From positions 1 to 35,132 of the forward strand of contig NZ_CAUM01000057.1 in the NCBI RefSeq assembly GCF_000350085.1: 35,132 nt of DNA, given 5' to 3'. Positions within the stretch are counted from its first letter, which is position 1, and every line of letters begins with the position of its first letter. Source of the DNA: Mesorhizobium metallidurans STM 2683 (GTDB taxonomy: Bacteria; Pseudomonadota; Alphaproteobacteria; Rhizobiales; Rhizobiaceae). Positions 1 through 10,786 of this stretch are shown here, in pieces. A program made the translations under genes and the position numbers. The notes under the pieces were generated by a model that searched no databases, was not told where the DNA came from, and saw only the letters and a program-made list of their open reading frames with translations.

Positions 1-1
1 T

Positions 2-556
2 GACGACTGTCCTTATGTCAGGGCGGATCACGCCTTGCAGGAGATGGTGCGCGACGCAATACAGGCGGTGACGGGTGCTGCCCATGGTGCCGACGAGCGA
101 GCGATCGACGGCTGCTCGATCCCGACCTATGCTGTGCCGCTGAGGAGCTTCGCACTCGGCTTTGCCCGCATGGCGACCGGGACCGGATTTGCGCCGGTGC
201 GCTCCAAGGCCGCAAAGCGGCTGCTGTCCGCCTGCATGGCCGAGCCGTTCTTCGTCGCCGGCACCGGCCGCGCTGACGTTGCGCTGATGGAGGCTGCCCC
301 TGGGCGGATTTTTGCAAAGGGCGGAGCCGAGGGCGTCTATTGTGCGGCACTGCCTGAACTTGGGCTCGGCATCGCGCTCAAATGCAATGATGGCGCTGGC
401 CGGGCGGCCGAGGCCATGGTTGCCGCGGTCATTTCCAAGCTGCTGCATGCCGACGAGATCCTGGCGGCGAAGCTGATCGAACTGGCAAACGCGCCCATCG
501 AAAGCCGGGTTGGCGCCAAGGTGGGTCAGCTCCGGCCGACAGCCGAACTCAACTGA
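2..556 (+). CDS. ansA: L-asparaginase II family (AnsA-like), 3' part only
   Basis: The reading frame is open from base 2 and ends at the TGA at 554-556, so the window holds the C-terminal half of a protein whose start lies upstream. Visible features are a DGCSIPT motif around base 109 and a KGGAEGVYC motif around base 320. Both match the rhizobial thermolabile asparaginase family (Pfam Asparaginase_II), which hydrolyses asparagine to aspartate and ammonia in the cytoplasm. By recall of the Rhizobium etli enzyme structure, the Cys of the first motif is a metal ligand and the Lys near the second lies in the active site. The gene's last 8 bases overlap tail to tail with the next, minus-strand gene. 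Family assignment is confident; the symbol is by analogy. Confidence 0.85.
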   Translation, partial: DDCPYVRADHALQEMVRDAIQAVTGAAHGADERAIDGCSIPTYAVPLRSFALGFARMATGTGFAPVRSKAAKRLLSACMAEPFFVAGTGRADVALMEAAPGRIFAKGGAEGVYCAALPELGLGIALKCNDGAGRAAEAMVAAVISKLLHADEILAAKLIELANAPIESRVGAKVGQLRPTAELN

Positions 557-1925
557 CGTGATTGCGCTCGACGGTCAGATGCGGATAGCCGGCATTGCCT
601 GACTGGGCGAGGTCGCCGGTCACCGGCTCGGCCCAGCGCTGGCCGATGACCGCGCCGTTTTGCGCGCCATCGATGACGTTGTTGGAAATGACGGCCGTAC
701 CGGCACCCTCGACCACGGTGACGACGATGCCCGTTCCGGCCTTGCGGATGATATTTCCTGTCGCCACGACATTGCGCATATACGGTCCCCAGCCGATTTG
801 CATGCCGTAGAGCGGCGCATTTTCGACGACATTGCCCGACACGGTGGTATCGGCTTCGACGCTGATGCCGACGCCGAAGCCGGGCGCGTCCGCCGGGTAG
901 GGGCCAGACGTCGAGAGGTTGCGCACGATGTTGCCCTGGCAGACCCCCATGCGGCCGCCTTCGTTGAAATTGACGATCGAGATGCCGTTGGCGGCGCCGT
1001 CGACGATGTTGTTGCCGATGATCGCGCCTTCGAAGGAGAACTCGGAATAGAGCGCCGTTTCGCCCGACCGCGAGCAGGTGTTGCCGGTCATCTGCAGATT
1101 GCTGGCGCTGTTGGCGCGGATCGCCGAAAACGCGCAGTCCGAGACGATGTTGCCCGAGATGACGACATTGCCGGCGCGGAAGGTATTGATGCCGTTGCCG
1201 TTCTGGCCGGTTCCGCCGCTTCGCGCCTGGATGCGTTCAACGCGGTTGCCGCTGACGATGGTGCCGTCCTCGGCCGCTTGCCAGCGATGCACGAGGATGC
1301 CGCCATTGCCGCAGTCGGAGACTGTGTTGCCTGAGATCTCCAGGCCGTCGGCCTCGACCGAATAGATGCCGGCGTCGGCCGCGCCCGATATGTCCGAGCG
1401 CTCAATGCGACCCGACGCATGTTCGAGCGACAGGCCGCGCTTGCCGCTGCCTGATATCTGGCAATTGTCGACGACGAGGTGGCCGACGCGGCGAAGATCG
1501 AGCAGGCCTTGCGCATAGTCGCCCATCCAGCGGTTGCTGCCGTCGAACACCAGCCCGCTGAATTCGATATGCTCGGCCTGTTCGGCCATGAAGAGATGGC
1601 CGTTGCCGCCATAGACGATCCGCGATGCACCCGGCACGCCGGAGAGCCTGACGCGGCCGGGCAGCGAGAGGTTTGATACCACATAGGTGCCCGGCGGCAG
1701 GAACACCGGCATGTCGCGATCGTTGGCCTGACGCAGCAGCTTGGCGAAGGCCTTGCTCTGGTCGTCGAGCGCGCCGGGCTGCACGCCGAGGTCGGCAGCG
1801 TTGATCGAGCCGCGCATCGAGGCATTCTCGATGCCGGGCAGGGCGGTCGCGGCCGCCTTGCCGAGCGAGAGGCCGAGTACCGCAAAGCCGGCGGTTCCCG
1901 TGAGAAACTTTCGTCTGTTCAACAT
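549..1925 (-). CDS. Tat-exported right-handed parallel beta-helix protein
   Basis: The start is placed at the ATG at 1925 because it gives a short n-region followed by NRRKFLTG, a twin-arginine signal, and then a hydrophobic stretch rich in Ala, Gly and Leu. An in-frame start further upstream (1994) would bury this signal. The mature part of about 420 residues is a long series of imperfect repeats of the type ISGNxVxxC and ITGNxIxxxG, typical of pectate-lyase-like parallel beta helices (PbH1 repeats). It resembles the family named twin-arg-translocated uncharacterised repeat protein (TIGR03808 by recall). A folded periplasmic protein, perhaps polysaccharide-binding or cleaving, is expected. 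I see no assigned catalytic residues. It is transcribed divergently from the Gre-like gene. Confidence 0.85.
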   Translation of the reverse strand: MLNRRKFLTGTAGFAVLGLSLGKAAATALPGIENASMRGSINAADLGVQPGALDDQSKAFAKLLRQANDRDMPVFLPPGTYVVSNLSLPGRVRLSGVPGASRIVYGGNGHLFMAEQAEHIEFSGLVFDGSNRWMGDYAQGLLDLRRVGHLVVDNCQISGSGKRGLSLEHASGRIERSDISGAADAGIYSVEADGLEISGNTVSDCGNGGILVHRWQAAEDGTIVSGNRVERIQARSGGTGQNGNGINTFRAGNVVISGNIVSDCAFSAIRANSASNLQMTGNTCSRSGETALYSEFSFEGAIIGNNIVDGAANGISIVNFNEGGRMGVCQGNIVRNLSTSGPYPADAPGFGVGISVEADTTVSGNVVENAPLYGMQIGWGPYMRNVVATGNIIRKAGTGIVVTVVEGAGTAVISNNVIDGAQNGAVIGQRWAEPVTGDLAQSGNAGYPHLTVERNHVS

Positions 1926-2033
1926 CGGCACAGATTCCTGGAGTCTGCCCCCGATGTCGCAGGAATCGTGCCAGACCGGGCAGGCCCGTTGCAATGGCTT
2001 GTGAAGTCGCGGTTACGCGCCTAAATTCGACGG

Positions 2034-2507
2034 ATGAGCAGAGCCTTCACGCGCGAGGAAGATAGCGAAAACGCCATCGCCGGCATTGGCGAGCGGCCGA
2101 TCAGCCAGCACCGCAATCTGGTGACGGAGCGCGGCCTGGCGCAGATCGAGGAGAATCTGGCCGACCTGCGCGACATATTGGCGAAAGCCGAGAGGCGGGC
2201 CGACCGCGAACGCATCGCAGTTGTGTCGCGCGACCTGCGCTACTGGACCGCGCGGCGTGAAAGCGCCGAGCTTTCCGTGCCGGAGCCGGGCAGCGACCTC
2301 GTCCGTTTCGGCATGGGCGTCACGCTGGAAGGCGATGACGGCAGGAAGGTCCACTGGAAGATCGTCGGCGAGGACGAGGCCGACCCGGCCAAGGGCAGCA
2401 TCTCCCACGTCTCGCCGATGGCCATGGCCTTGTTCGGCAAGAGGGCTGGTGACGTGGCTGTTGTCAACGGCAAGGAATGGGAAATCGTCAAGCTCTCGGA
2501 GAGCTGA
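2034..2507 (+). CDS. GreA/GreB-like transcription elongation factor family protein
   Basis: This 157-residue protein has an N-terminal helical hairpin (about residues 30-75, rich in Arg, Glu and Ala) and a C-terminal FKBP-like half with VRFGMGVTLE, WKIVGEDEADP, ISHVSPMAMALFGKRAGD and VVNGKEWEIVKL, the usual Gre C-domain pattern. Gre factors enter the secondary channel of RNA polymerase and trigger cleavage of backtracked RNA. Here the canonical coiled-coil tip (G-D-L-x-E-N-A-E-Y) is replaced by A-D-R-E-R-I-A-V-V. The protein may therefore bind polymerase without cleavage activity, or use a different acidic pair. It is not the standard rhizobial GreA, which keeps the tip motif. The ATG at 2034 is used; the gene stands alone. 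Confidence 0.85.
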   Translation: MSRAFTREEDSENAIAGIGERPISQHRNLVTERGLAQIEENLADLRDILAKAERRADRERIAVVSRDLRYWTARRESAELSVPEPGSDLVRFGMGVTLEGDDGRKVHWKIVGEDEADPAKGSISHVSPMAMALFGKRAGDVAVVNGKEWEIVKLSES

Positions 2508-2543
2508 CCTTCGCCCAAAACCGTTCCGTAGCGTTCCGTCCCA

Positions 2544-2695
2544 CCCCCCTCTGTCCTGCCGGACATCTCCCCCGCAAGGGGGGAGATCGGATGTGATTTT
2601 CGCTTTCGCCAATCACCAACGTTGCAAAGAAGCGGGGCGCAGAAGCTGCCAATCTCCCTCCTTGCGGGGGAGATGGCCAGCAGGCCAGAGGGGGG
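2544..2695. repeat. RIME-like intergenic element: inverted pair of palindromic units
   Basis: Bases 2544-2587 and 2652-2695 are near-perfect reverse complements of each other (44 bases each, a few mismatches), separated by 64 bases. Each arm itself contains a small hairpin of the type ATCTCCCCC-GCAAG-GGGGGAGAT. Two large palindromes in about 150 bases resemble the rhizobial intergenic mosaic elements (RIME) that occur in many copies between genes. It lies between the 3' ends of the Gre-like gene and the convergent toxin gene, where it could also act as a bidirectional terminator. Confidence 0.75.
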
Positions 2696-2740
2696 TGCTG
2701 TCCCTCCGGCAAATGAAAGTTTCGTGGCAACTACGGGCAA

Positions 2741-3127
2741 CTACCCTTCGAGCTTGACGACATGGTCGCGGAAGAATGCCGCCGCTCCCGCCTCATCGAT
2801 TTCGCCGGCGGCAACCATCAGGACAAACTGAATGATATCCTGTTGGTCGGCTTCGACGCTCAATCCATTGAAATAGAGGAACAGATCAGCGGCGGCAAAA
2901 GCGGTGCGCTTGTTGCCGTCGATGAACGGGTGGTTCTTGGCTATGCCGAAGAGATAAGCAGCTGCTAGCTCGCAAAGATCCGGCTCTCCGTAGATTTCCC
3001 TCTGTTGAGGCCGGTAGAGCGCCGATTCCAACATCCCCTCGTCTCGAATACCCGGCGCGCCGCCGTGGAGGCGCAGTTGTTCGGCGTGGAGCGCCTCCAC
3101 GAATTCCCTCGAATGATGCTCGGTCAT
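2741..3127 (-). CDS. doc: Doc-type toxin of the Fic/Doc family
   Basis: This 128-residue protein carries H-P-F-I-D-G-N-K-R-T-A at residues 66-76, the Fic-fold catalytic motif in its Doc form (HxFxxGNKRTA). Known Doc toxins are short, all-helical kinases that phosphorylate elongation factor Tu and stop translation; AMPylating Fic proteins have a slightly different loop (HPFxxGNGR). The length is right for Doc (about 125 residues). The start codon overlaps the stop of the upstream antitoxin gene (ATGA, 3124-3127), so the two are translationally coupled. The toxin looks intact, with no missing motif residue. The symbol is by family; the target is inferred. Confidence 0.9.
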   Translation of the reverse strand: MTEHHSREFVEALHAEQLRLHGGAPGIRDEGMLESALYRPQQREIYGEPDLCELAAAYLFGIAKNHPFIDGNKRTAFAAADLFLYFNGLSVEADQQDIIQFVLMVAAGEIDEAGAAAFFRDHVVKLEG

Positions 3128-3354
3128 TTCGCGAGCGCGCGGTAGGCAACCTCATATTTCTTCATCCGCTCACGCGCGATCTTCATCTTGCGTTCGAACT
3201 CTTCGGCAGTGTCCTCGGTGCGGCGCAGGCGAAGCTCCTCGCCCTCCTGCACGATGACGATGCTGTCGCCAGCCCGCAGGTTCAGACGATCAAGAAGTTC
3301 CCTCGGCAGGATCACGCCTTCGGAATTGCCGATTTTGCGAATGGTGGTGTTCAT
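3124..3354 (-). CDS. AbrB/MazE-type antitoxin for the Doc toxin
   Basis: The start is placed at the ATG at 3354, giving 76 residues beginning M-N-T-T-I-R-K-I-G-N-S. An upstream in-frame start would add 18 residues that overlap the operator and lack similarity. Residues 3-48 form a SpoVT/AbrB swapped-hairpin DNA-binding domain (RKIGNSEGVILPRELLD, then GDSIVIVQEGEELRLRR). The C-terminal third is charged and helical, with repeated Glu, Arg and Lys, the expected toxin-neutralising tail. AbrB-type antitoxins paired with Doc toxins are known; Phd is the other usual partner. Expected roles are neutralisation of Doc and repression of its own promoter just upstream. Confidence 0.88.
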   Translation of the reverse strand: MNTTIRKIGNSEGVILPRELLDRLNLRAGDSIVIVQEGEELRLRRTEDTAEEFERKMKIARERMKKYEVAYRALAK

Positions 3355-3366
3355 GGTGTCGTATCC

Positions 3367-3421
3367 TGTTGCAACACCCATTATAACTCGGTCGGTCGAT
3401 TGTTGCAACAGATATTATAAC
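3367..3421 (-). promoter_or_regulatory. Toxin-antitoxin promoter with twin TGTTGCAACA operators
   Basis: A perfect 10-base palindrome, TGTTGCAACA, occurs at 3367-3376 and again at 3401-3410, exactly 34 bases apart. Each is accompanied by ATTATAAC at 3380-3387 and 3414-3421, also 34 apart. Read on the minus strand, TATAAT (3385-3380) is a perfect -10 box. TTGCAA (3408-3403), inside the upstream palindrome, is a -35 box 17 bases away. The downstream palindrome sits immediately after the -10 box. Repressor binding to both sites would cover the whole promoter, as expected for antitoxin autoregulation. Whether the AbrB protein itself binds here is inference. Confidence 0.75.
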
Positions 3422-3428
3422 AGGCCGG

Positions 3429-5545
<2,117 letters not shown>

Positions 5546-5549
<4 letters not shown>

Positions 5550-6985
5550 GACCCGGCTCCGATCGCCTGATCGATCCCGATCGGAAACAGCGGCTCGCAG
5601 ACCGCCACGCTTTCGGTCAACGCTTGCCGCCGCTCGGCCGCCAGCGTTTCGACCGCACGTTCGCCTTTCGACGGGTAAAGCGTCGTGCCGACGATGGCGC
5701 GTTCGCCCGCCTGATAGGCAGCGTTGCGGCGGGCCGATGCCGCTTGGACCCGCTTCTGGATGTGCCCTTGCTGGAGGCTGGACAGCACGCCGCCTTCCGC
5801 CTCGATCCGCTGGAATTCTTCCCAGGCCGCTTCACAGAGATCCGCGGTGAGCGCCTCGACGGCGCCCGAACCGCAGGCAGGGTCGGCGACATGATCGATA
5901 TGGCTTTCATTGGCCATGATCAGTTGCGCATTGCGGGCGACGCGGCGGGCAAAGCCCGCCGGCAAACCATGCGTGATCGTGTGCGGCAGGATGGAGATCG
6001 AATCCGCGCCGCCGGCCGCTGCGGCAAAACCGGCAATCGCGGTGCGCAGGATGTTCGTCTCCGGGTCCACGGTCGTCATCATGCGGAAGGACGTTTCGGC
6101 ATGGATGTTGGCAGTGGAAGCGGGGATCGAGCAGGCCTCCTGAACACGCGCCCACAGCCTGCGCAGCGCCCTGATCTTTGCCATCGACACGAACTGGTCC
6201 TGGTCGACGCTTAGCGCAAAGCCGATATGGGGCGCCGCATAGACGAGCGGCTGGCGGGCCTCCTCGAACATCCGGAGATAGGAGACCGCCGAGGCCATCA
6301 TCGTGCCCAGCTCCTGCGCCTCGGTGGCGCCGGCATTGTGGAAGACGCGCCCATCCGCTTCCAGCAGAACACCCGGCACGCCCATCGAGAAAAAATGCGC
6401 CAGCGATTGCGGCATCGACGCCTTCAGGGCTTCGATCGACATGCGCAGCCGGCCGGTTCCGGCAAAGATCGCCGCCGGATCTATGCCGAAGGACAGATTG
6501 AGTTTTGCCGGATCGGACCGGCGCTTGCTCAGGAACGCCACCAGCCAGTCGGCCACGGCGCGGCTCCAGGGATGGGCGTCGATGCGGACCTGGATGCGGT
6601 TGAGCGGCACGCCGTCGAGCACGGTCTCAAGCGCCTTGGCAGTTCTCGGCAGGCCATAGCCGAATGCATTAGGCGCGCCTTCGAAAACCAGCGACAAGCC
6701 GGTGGCGCCTTGCGCGACGTCTTCCAGCGCCTGGCTTCTGGCGCGGTCGATATCCGGATCGTCGACACGCTGGCTGACGATCCATGGCGATCTGGGGTTT
6801 GCCCGCACGAGAGGCTCCGCCGCCGCGCGATCATAAAGCGGTTCAATGCGAATATCGTCGTCGGTATGGGAGACGAGCTTTTCCTCGAAGGATCCGCCGG
6901 CAAGCGCCTTTTCCGCCAGTGCCAGCCATCGCTGTCGCTCGGCGTTCGGAAGTTCGGCATCGTGGATCAAGGCACCGGCGCCCAT
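5546..6985 (-). CDS. mutA: Methylmalonyl-CoA mutase, small subunit, without cobalamin domain
   Basis: This 479-residue protein is homologous to the barrel part of the mutase ([77 protein letters not shown]). It stops after the barrel, at about the point where the large subunit begins its B12-binding domain. In classical heterodimeric mutases the small subunit is about 640 residues and keeps a degenerate B12-like domain, so this is a shortened type. The presumed role is structural, pairing with the large subunit encoded immediately downstream with a 4-base overlap. It is the first gene of the operon; the ATG at 6985 is used. No cobalamin riboswitch is evident upstream. Confidence 0.88.
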
Positions 6986-7250
6986 CCGCTCTCCTTGTCT
7001 TTTCGGCCGTGCGTGTCGGCCTGGAACGTTAGTCTACGGTTCCCGGTTCCATATCACAATGCGACATGCTTCCTGTGACGGTGAACCGTCAACCGATTGC
7101 CAAACATGCGCAGAATCCGCAAGCTTCAAAAATCCAATTTCGACCACGGGCATTGTCGCTGCGCGATGGCGTCATTATACCTGCGGCGAGGCCCCATGCT
7201 TTTCAAGACTATAGGGCTTTCAACTCTTCAGGTTTGCGGAGACCGGACAC

Positions 7251-8795
7251 ATGGCTGACGACACAAGCATTTTCATAGGAGCCAGCCGCAAGCCTGATGA
7301 CAGCTACCAGCGCCCCGAACGCCTGCTGCTGCAATATGGCAATCGTCACGGCATGATCACCGGCGCGACCGGCACCGGCAAGACCGTCACGTTGCAGATA
7401 CTGGCGGAAAGTTTCTCCAATGCCGGCGTGCCCGTCTTCTGCGCCGACATCAAGGGCGACCTGTCGGGCATCGCCATGATGGGCACGGCGCAGGATTTTC
7501 TGGTCAAGCGCGCCAAGCAGGTCAAGCTCGATCCTTATGAATTCCAGGAGTTCCCGGTCATCTTCTGGGATCTGTTCGGTGAGCAGGGCCATCCGATCCG
7601 CGCCACCATTTCGGAAATGGGGCCGCTGCTCCTGTCACGTCTGATGAACCTCTCGGAGGCGCAGGAAGGCATCATGAACATCGCCTTCCGCATTGCCGAC
7701 GAGGAGGGCCTTTTGCTGCTGGACCTGAAGGACCTGCAGGCGCTTCTTGCCAACATTGCCGATCGCGCCCAGGAAATCGGCGCTCGCTACGGCAATGTCA
7801 CCAAGCCTTCGGTCGGCGCGATCCAGCGCACCTTGCTGGTTCTGGAGCAGCAGGGCGCGGCGAACTTCTTCGGTGAGCCGGCGTTACGGATCGCCGACAT
7901 CATGCGCACCACCCGCGACGGGCGCGGCGCCATCAGCGTGCTGGCCGCCGACAAGCTGATGATGAATCCCCGGCTCTACGCGACATTCCTTTTGTGGCTG
8001 ATGTCGGAACTGTTCGAGGAGCTTCCCGAGGTCGGCGATCCCGACAAGCCGAAGCTGGTCTTCTTCTTCGACGAGGCGCACCTTCTGTTCGGCGATGCGC
8101 CCAAGGTGCTGATCGACCGGGTCGAACAGGTGGTGCGCCTGATCCGTTCGAAGGGCGTCGGCGTCTATTTTGTCACCCAAAACCCGCTGGATATCCCCGA
8201 AACCGTTCTGGCCCAGCTCGGTAACCGGGTGCAGCATGCCTTACGCGCCTATACGCCGCGGGAACAGAAGGCCGTGAGGACGGCCGCCGAGACGTTCAGG
8301 CCCAATCCCGATTTCGACTGTGCCACCGTGATCACGCAGCTTGGCACCGGCGAGGCGCTGGTTTCGACACTGGAAGCCAAGGGCGCGCCGTCCATGGTCC
8401 AGCGGACGCTGATTCGCCCGCCGTCGTCGCGCCTTGGTCCGATCACGCCTGACGAGCGCCGCAAGCTGATCGCCGAGAGCCCGGTTGCGGGACAGTACGA
8501 CCAGGTCGTCGATCGTGAATCGGCTTTCGAGATGCTTCAGCAAAAAGCCAAGGAAGCCCAGGACGCGGAGGCGCAGCAGCAGGAGGCCGGTCGCTCGCGC
8601 TGGACCATTCCAGGCTTCGGCAATGACAGTCCCCCGCCCCAGACCACCGGCGGCAGGCGCACATCGGCCCCCAGACCGTCAAATCGCCAGACGGTGGCGG
8701 AAGCGGCGATCAAATCGGTGGTCCGCTCGGTCGGTTCATCCGTGGGCCGGGCGATCGTCCGCGGTATTCTCGGCAGTTTGTCGAGGGGCCGGTAA
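7251..8795 (+). CDS. HerA-like ATPase of the DUF853 family
   Basis: The 514-residue protein has a Walker A motif G-A-T-G-T-G-K-T at residues 38-45 and a Walker B segment L-V-F-F-F-D-E-A-H near residue 274. [30 protein letters not shown] segment follows, typical of the HerA/FtsK-like hexameric ATPases grouped as DUF853 (E. coli YjgR type). After about residue 420 the sequence becomes charged, then Pro- and Arg-rich, and is probably disordered. These proteins are predicted DNA or peptide pumps with no firmly established function. The canonical HerA partner NurA is not encoded nearby, so a recombination role is not supported by context. The ATG at 7251 follows a GGAG ribosome site. Confidence 0.88.
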   Translation: MADDTSIFIGASRKPDDSYQRPERLLLQYGNRHGMITGATGTGKTVTLQILAESFSNAGVPVFCADIKGDLSGIAMMGTAQDFLVKRAKQVKLDPYEFQEFPVIFWDLFGEQGHPIRATISEMGPLLLSRLMNLSEAQEGIMNIAFRIADEEGLLLLDLKDLQALLANIADRAQEIGARYGNVTKPSVGAIQRTLLVLEQQGAANFFGEPALRIADIMRTTRDGRGAISVLAADKLMMNPRLYATFLLWLMSELFEELPEVGDPDKPKLVFFFDEAHLLFGDAPKVLIDRVEQVVRLIRSKGVGVYFVTQNPLDIPETVLAQLGNRVQHALRAYTPREQKAVRTAAETFRPNPDFDCATVITQLGTGEALVSTLEAKGAPSMVQRTLIRPPSSRLGPITPDERRKLIAESPVAGQYDQVVDRESAFEMLQQKAKEAQDAEAQQQEAGRSRWTIPGFGNDSPPPQTTGGRRTSAPRPSNRQTVAEAAIKSVVRSVGSSVGRAIVRGILGSLSRGR

Positions 8796-8913
8796 CGAGC
8801 ATCGGACCAGGAGGGTCCCCCGATTCGCCGCACACTGACTTGAAGCCGTGTCACATCGCCGTAGCAAATAAGTCCGAAAGTGCCTTTCGTCAGTCAATTT
8901 TCGGAGGTCAACC

Positions 8914-10656
8914 ATGCGTCGCGCCCTCATCGCGCTTGCCGTCACGACAAGTCTTGCCAGCGTTGCTGGTGCAGCCACGATCTACCCTCTCGATCGCGCC
9001 ACGATCCTCGCTCAGTCTCCTTTCGACCTGAAGGTCGAATTCGACAAAGTCGTCAGCCCCGACCAGGTCACGGTGACGATCAACGGCAAACCGGCCGAGG
9101 AAATCCTAGGCAAAAAGGTCGAGTTCGTGGAAAAGGAAGAGGGGGTTGATGCCTCCGCCATTTTGATCCGGGCCGCCAGCATCACTCAGCCCGGCACCTA
9201 CACGATCGAAGCCAAGGCCGGTGACGAAGTCAAGTCCGTCAAATGGGACGTGTTCGCAACCTCGGCGGCACCACGCGCCAAGAACGTCATCTTCTTGGTC
9301 GGCGACGGCCTCTCCGTCGCGCATCGCACCGGTGCGCGGATCATGTCCAAGGGCATGACTGAAGGCAAGGCGAACGGCAGGCTCAACATGGACGACCTCG
9401 ACCGTATGGCCCTTATCGGCACCTCGTCGACCAATGCGGTCGCGACCGACAGCGCCAACACGATGTCGGCCTACATGACCGGTCACAAGACGGCGGTAAA
9501 CGCGCTCGGCGTCTACGCCGACCGCACCAAGGCCAGCCTGGATGATCCGAAGGTAGAGACCATCGCCGAAGCCCTGCGGCGCACCGGCAAGAAATCGATC
9601 GGCGTCGTCTCCACGGCCGAGATCGAGGACGCCACCCCGGCAGCCGTTGTCTCTCATACCCGCAGCCGCAGCGACAAGGCCGATATCGTCGGCATGTTCT
9701 ACCAGACGCAGCCCGACGTCATCCTCGGCGGCGGCGCCGCCTATTTCCTGCCGCAGAGCACGGCGGGTTCCAAGCGAAAGGACGATACGGACTACATCGC
9801 GAAATTCCGCGATGCCGGATACGCTCTTGCCACCGACAAGACCGAACTCGAGGCCGCCGCCAAGACCAACACCGGCAAGATCCTCGGCCTGTTCCATCCC
9901 GGCAACATGGACGTCACGCTTGACCGCGATTTCCTCAAGAAGGGCACCGTGGAAACCTTCCCCAATCAGCCGGGCCTCGTCGAAATGACCAACGTTGCGC
10001 TTGGTGAACTTTCGAAGAATCCAGAAGGCTTCTTCCTGATGGTCGAAGGCGCCTCGGTCGACAAGATGTCGCACCCGATGGACTGGGAGCGCTCCATGGT
10101 CGAGACCATCGAATTCGACAAGGCGGTCGGCGCCGCCATGGAATTCGCCAAGACCAATCCCGATACAATGATCGTCGTGACCGGCGACCATACCCAAAGC
10201 GTCTCCATCGTCGGCACCATCGACGACAACAAGCCAGGTCCCGAAATGCGCGACAAAGTCGGTACCTATGCCGACGCCGGCTTCCCGAACTACGAGGACA
10301 AGAACGGCGACGACTATCCCGACAGCGTCGATGTCTCGCGCCGTCTGGCAATCTTCGGCGCCAATTTCCCCGACTATTATGAGACGTTCCGTCCGAAGCT
10401 CGACGGCCCGTTCGTGCCGGCGGTGCAGAACGAGAGCAAGCAGTATGTCGCCAACGAGAAGTACAAGGACGTACCGGGCGCCGTACTACGCATCGGCAAT
10501 TTGCCGAGGTCGGCCGATACTGCCGTCCATTCCGTCGACGACGTTGTGTTGCAGGCTACCGGTCCCGGTGCCGAAGAGTTCAAGGGCTACATGGAGGAGA
10601 GTGACGTGTACCGGGTTCTCGCTGATGCCTTGGGACTCTCGCCAGCGACGAACTGA
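8914..10656 (+). CDS. Exported alkaline phosphatase (PhoA superfamily)
   Basis: The 580-residue protein starts with a signal peptide (MRRALIALAVTTSLASVAGA, cleavage after about residue 20). An Ig-like segment of about 95 residues comes before the phosphatase domain. The catalytic core is recognisable: KNVIFLVGDG (metal site Asp), TDSANTMSAY with nucleophile Ser180, ASVDKMSHPMDWERSMVETIEFD, and VTGDHTQS. It should release phosphate from organic esters in the periplasm or outside the cell. Residues 462-473 (D-K-N-G-D-D-Y-P-D-S-V-D) look like a calcium-binding loop inserted in the domain. A strong GGAGG precedes the ATG. No convincing PhoB box was found upstream. The gene is monocistronic. Confidence 0.92.
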   Translation: MRRALIALAVTTSLASVAGAATIYPLDRATILAQSPFDLKVEFDKVVSPDQVTVTINGKPAEEILGKKVEFVEKEEGVDASAILIRAASITQPGTYTIEAKAGDEVKSVKWDVFATSAAPRAKNVIFLVGDGLSVAHRTGARIMSKGMTEGKANGRLNMDDLDRMALIGTSSTNAVATDSANTMSAYMTGHKTAVNALGVYADRTKASLDDPKVETIAEALRRTGKKSIGVVSTAEIEDATPAAVVSHTRSRSDKADIVGMFYQTQPDVILGGGAAYFLPQSTAGSKRKDDTDYIAKFRDAGYALATDKTELEAAAKTNTGKILGLFHPGNMDVTLDRDFLKKGTVETFPNQPGLVEMTNVALGELSKNPEGFFLMVEGASVDKMSHPMDWERSMVETIEFDKAVGAAMEFAKTNPDTMIVVTGDHTQSVSIVGTIDDNKPGPEMRDKVGTYADAGFPNYEDKNGDDYPDSVDVSRRLAIFGANFPDYYETFRPKLDGPFVPAVQNESKQYVANEKYKDVPGAVLRIGNLPRSADTAVHSVDDVVLQATGPGAEEFKGYMEESDVYRVLADALGLSPATN

Positions 10657-10786
10657 GTCGGCATGGGCTGAGCGGTCCAACCCCATCCATTCGGCTCCCT
10701 AGATGTGGGCTTTCAGGAGGTTGTTCATTCGGACCGAACCGAGGAGACTGGAGTTACCACGCTTCAGCACTCACCGGAGGATCCGA

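Noticed and set aside
6986..7250. A cobalamin riboswitch before the methylmalonyl-CoA mutase operon
   Set aside because: No B12-box-like GCCACTG or matching fold was seen in the 265-base gap on the minus strand.
8847..8866. A possible PhoB box before the alkaline phosphatase gene
   Set aside because: The two half-matches CGTGTCA and CGTAGCA are 13 bases apart, not 11, and differ from the CTGTCAT consensus; too weak to call.
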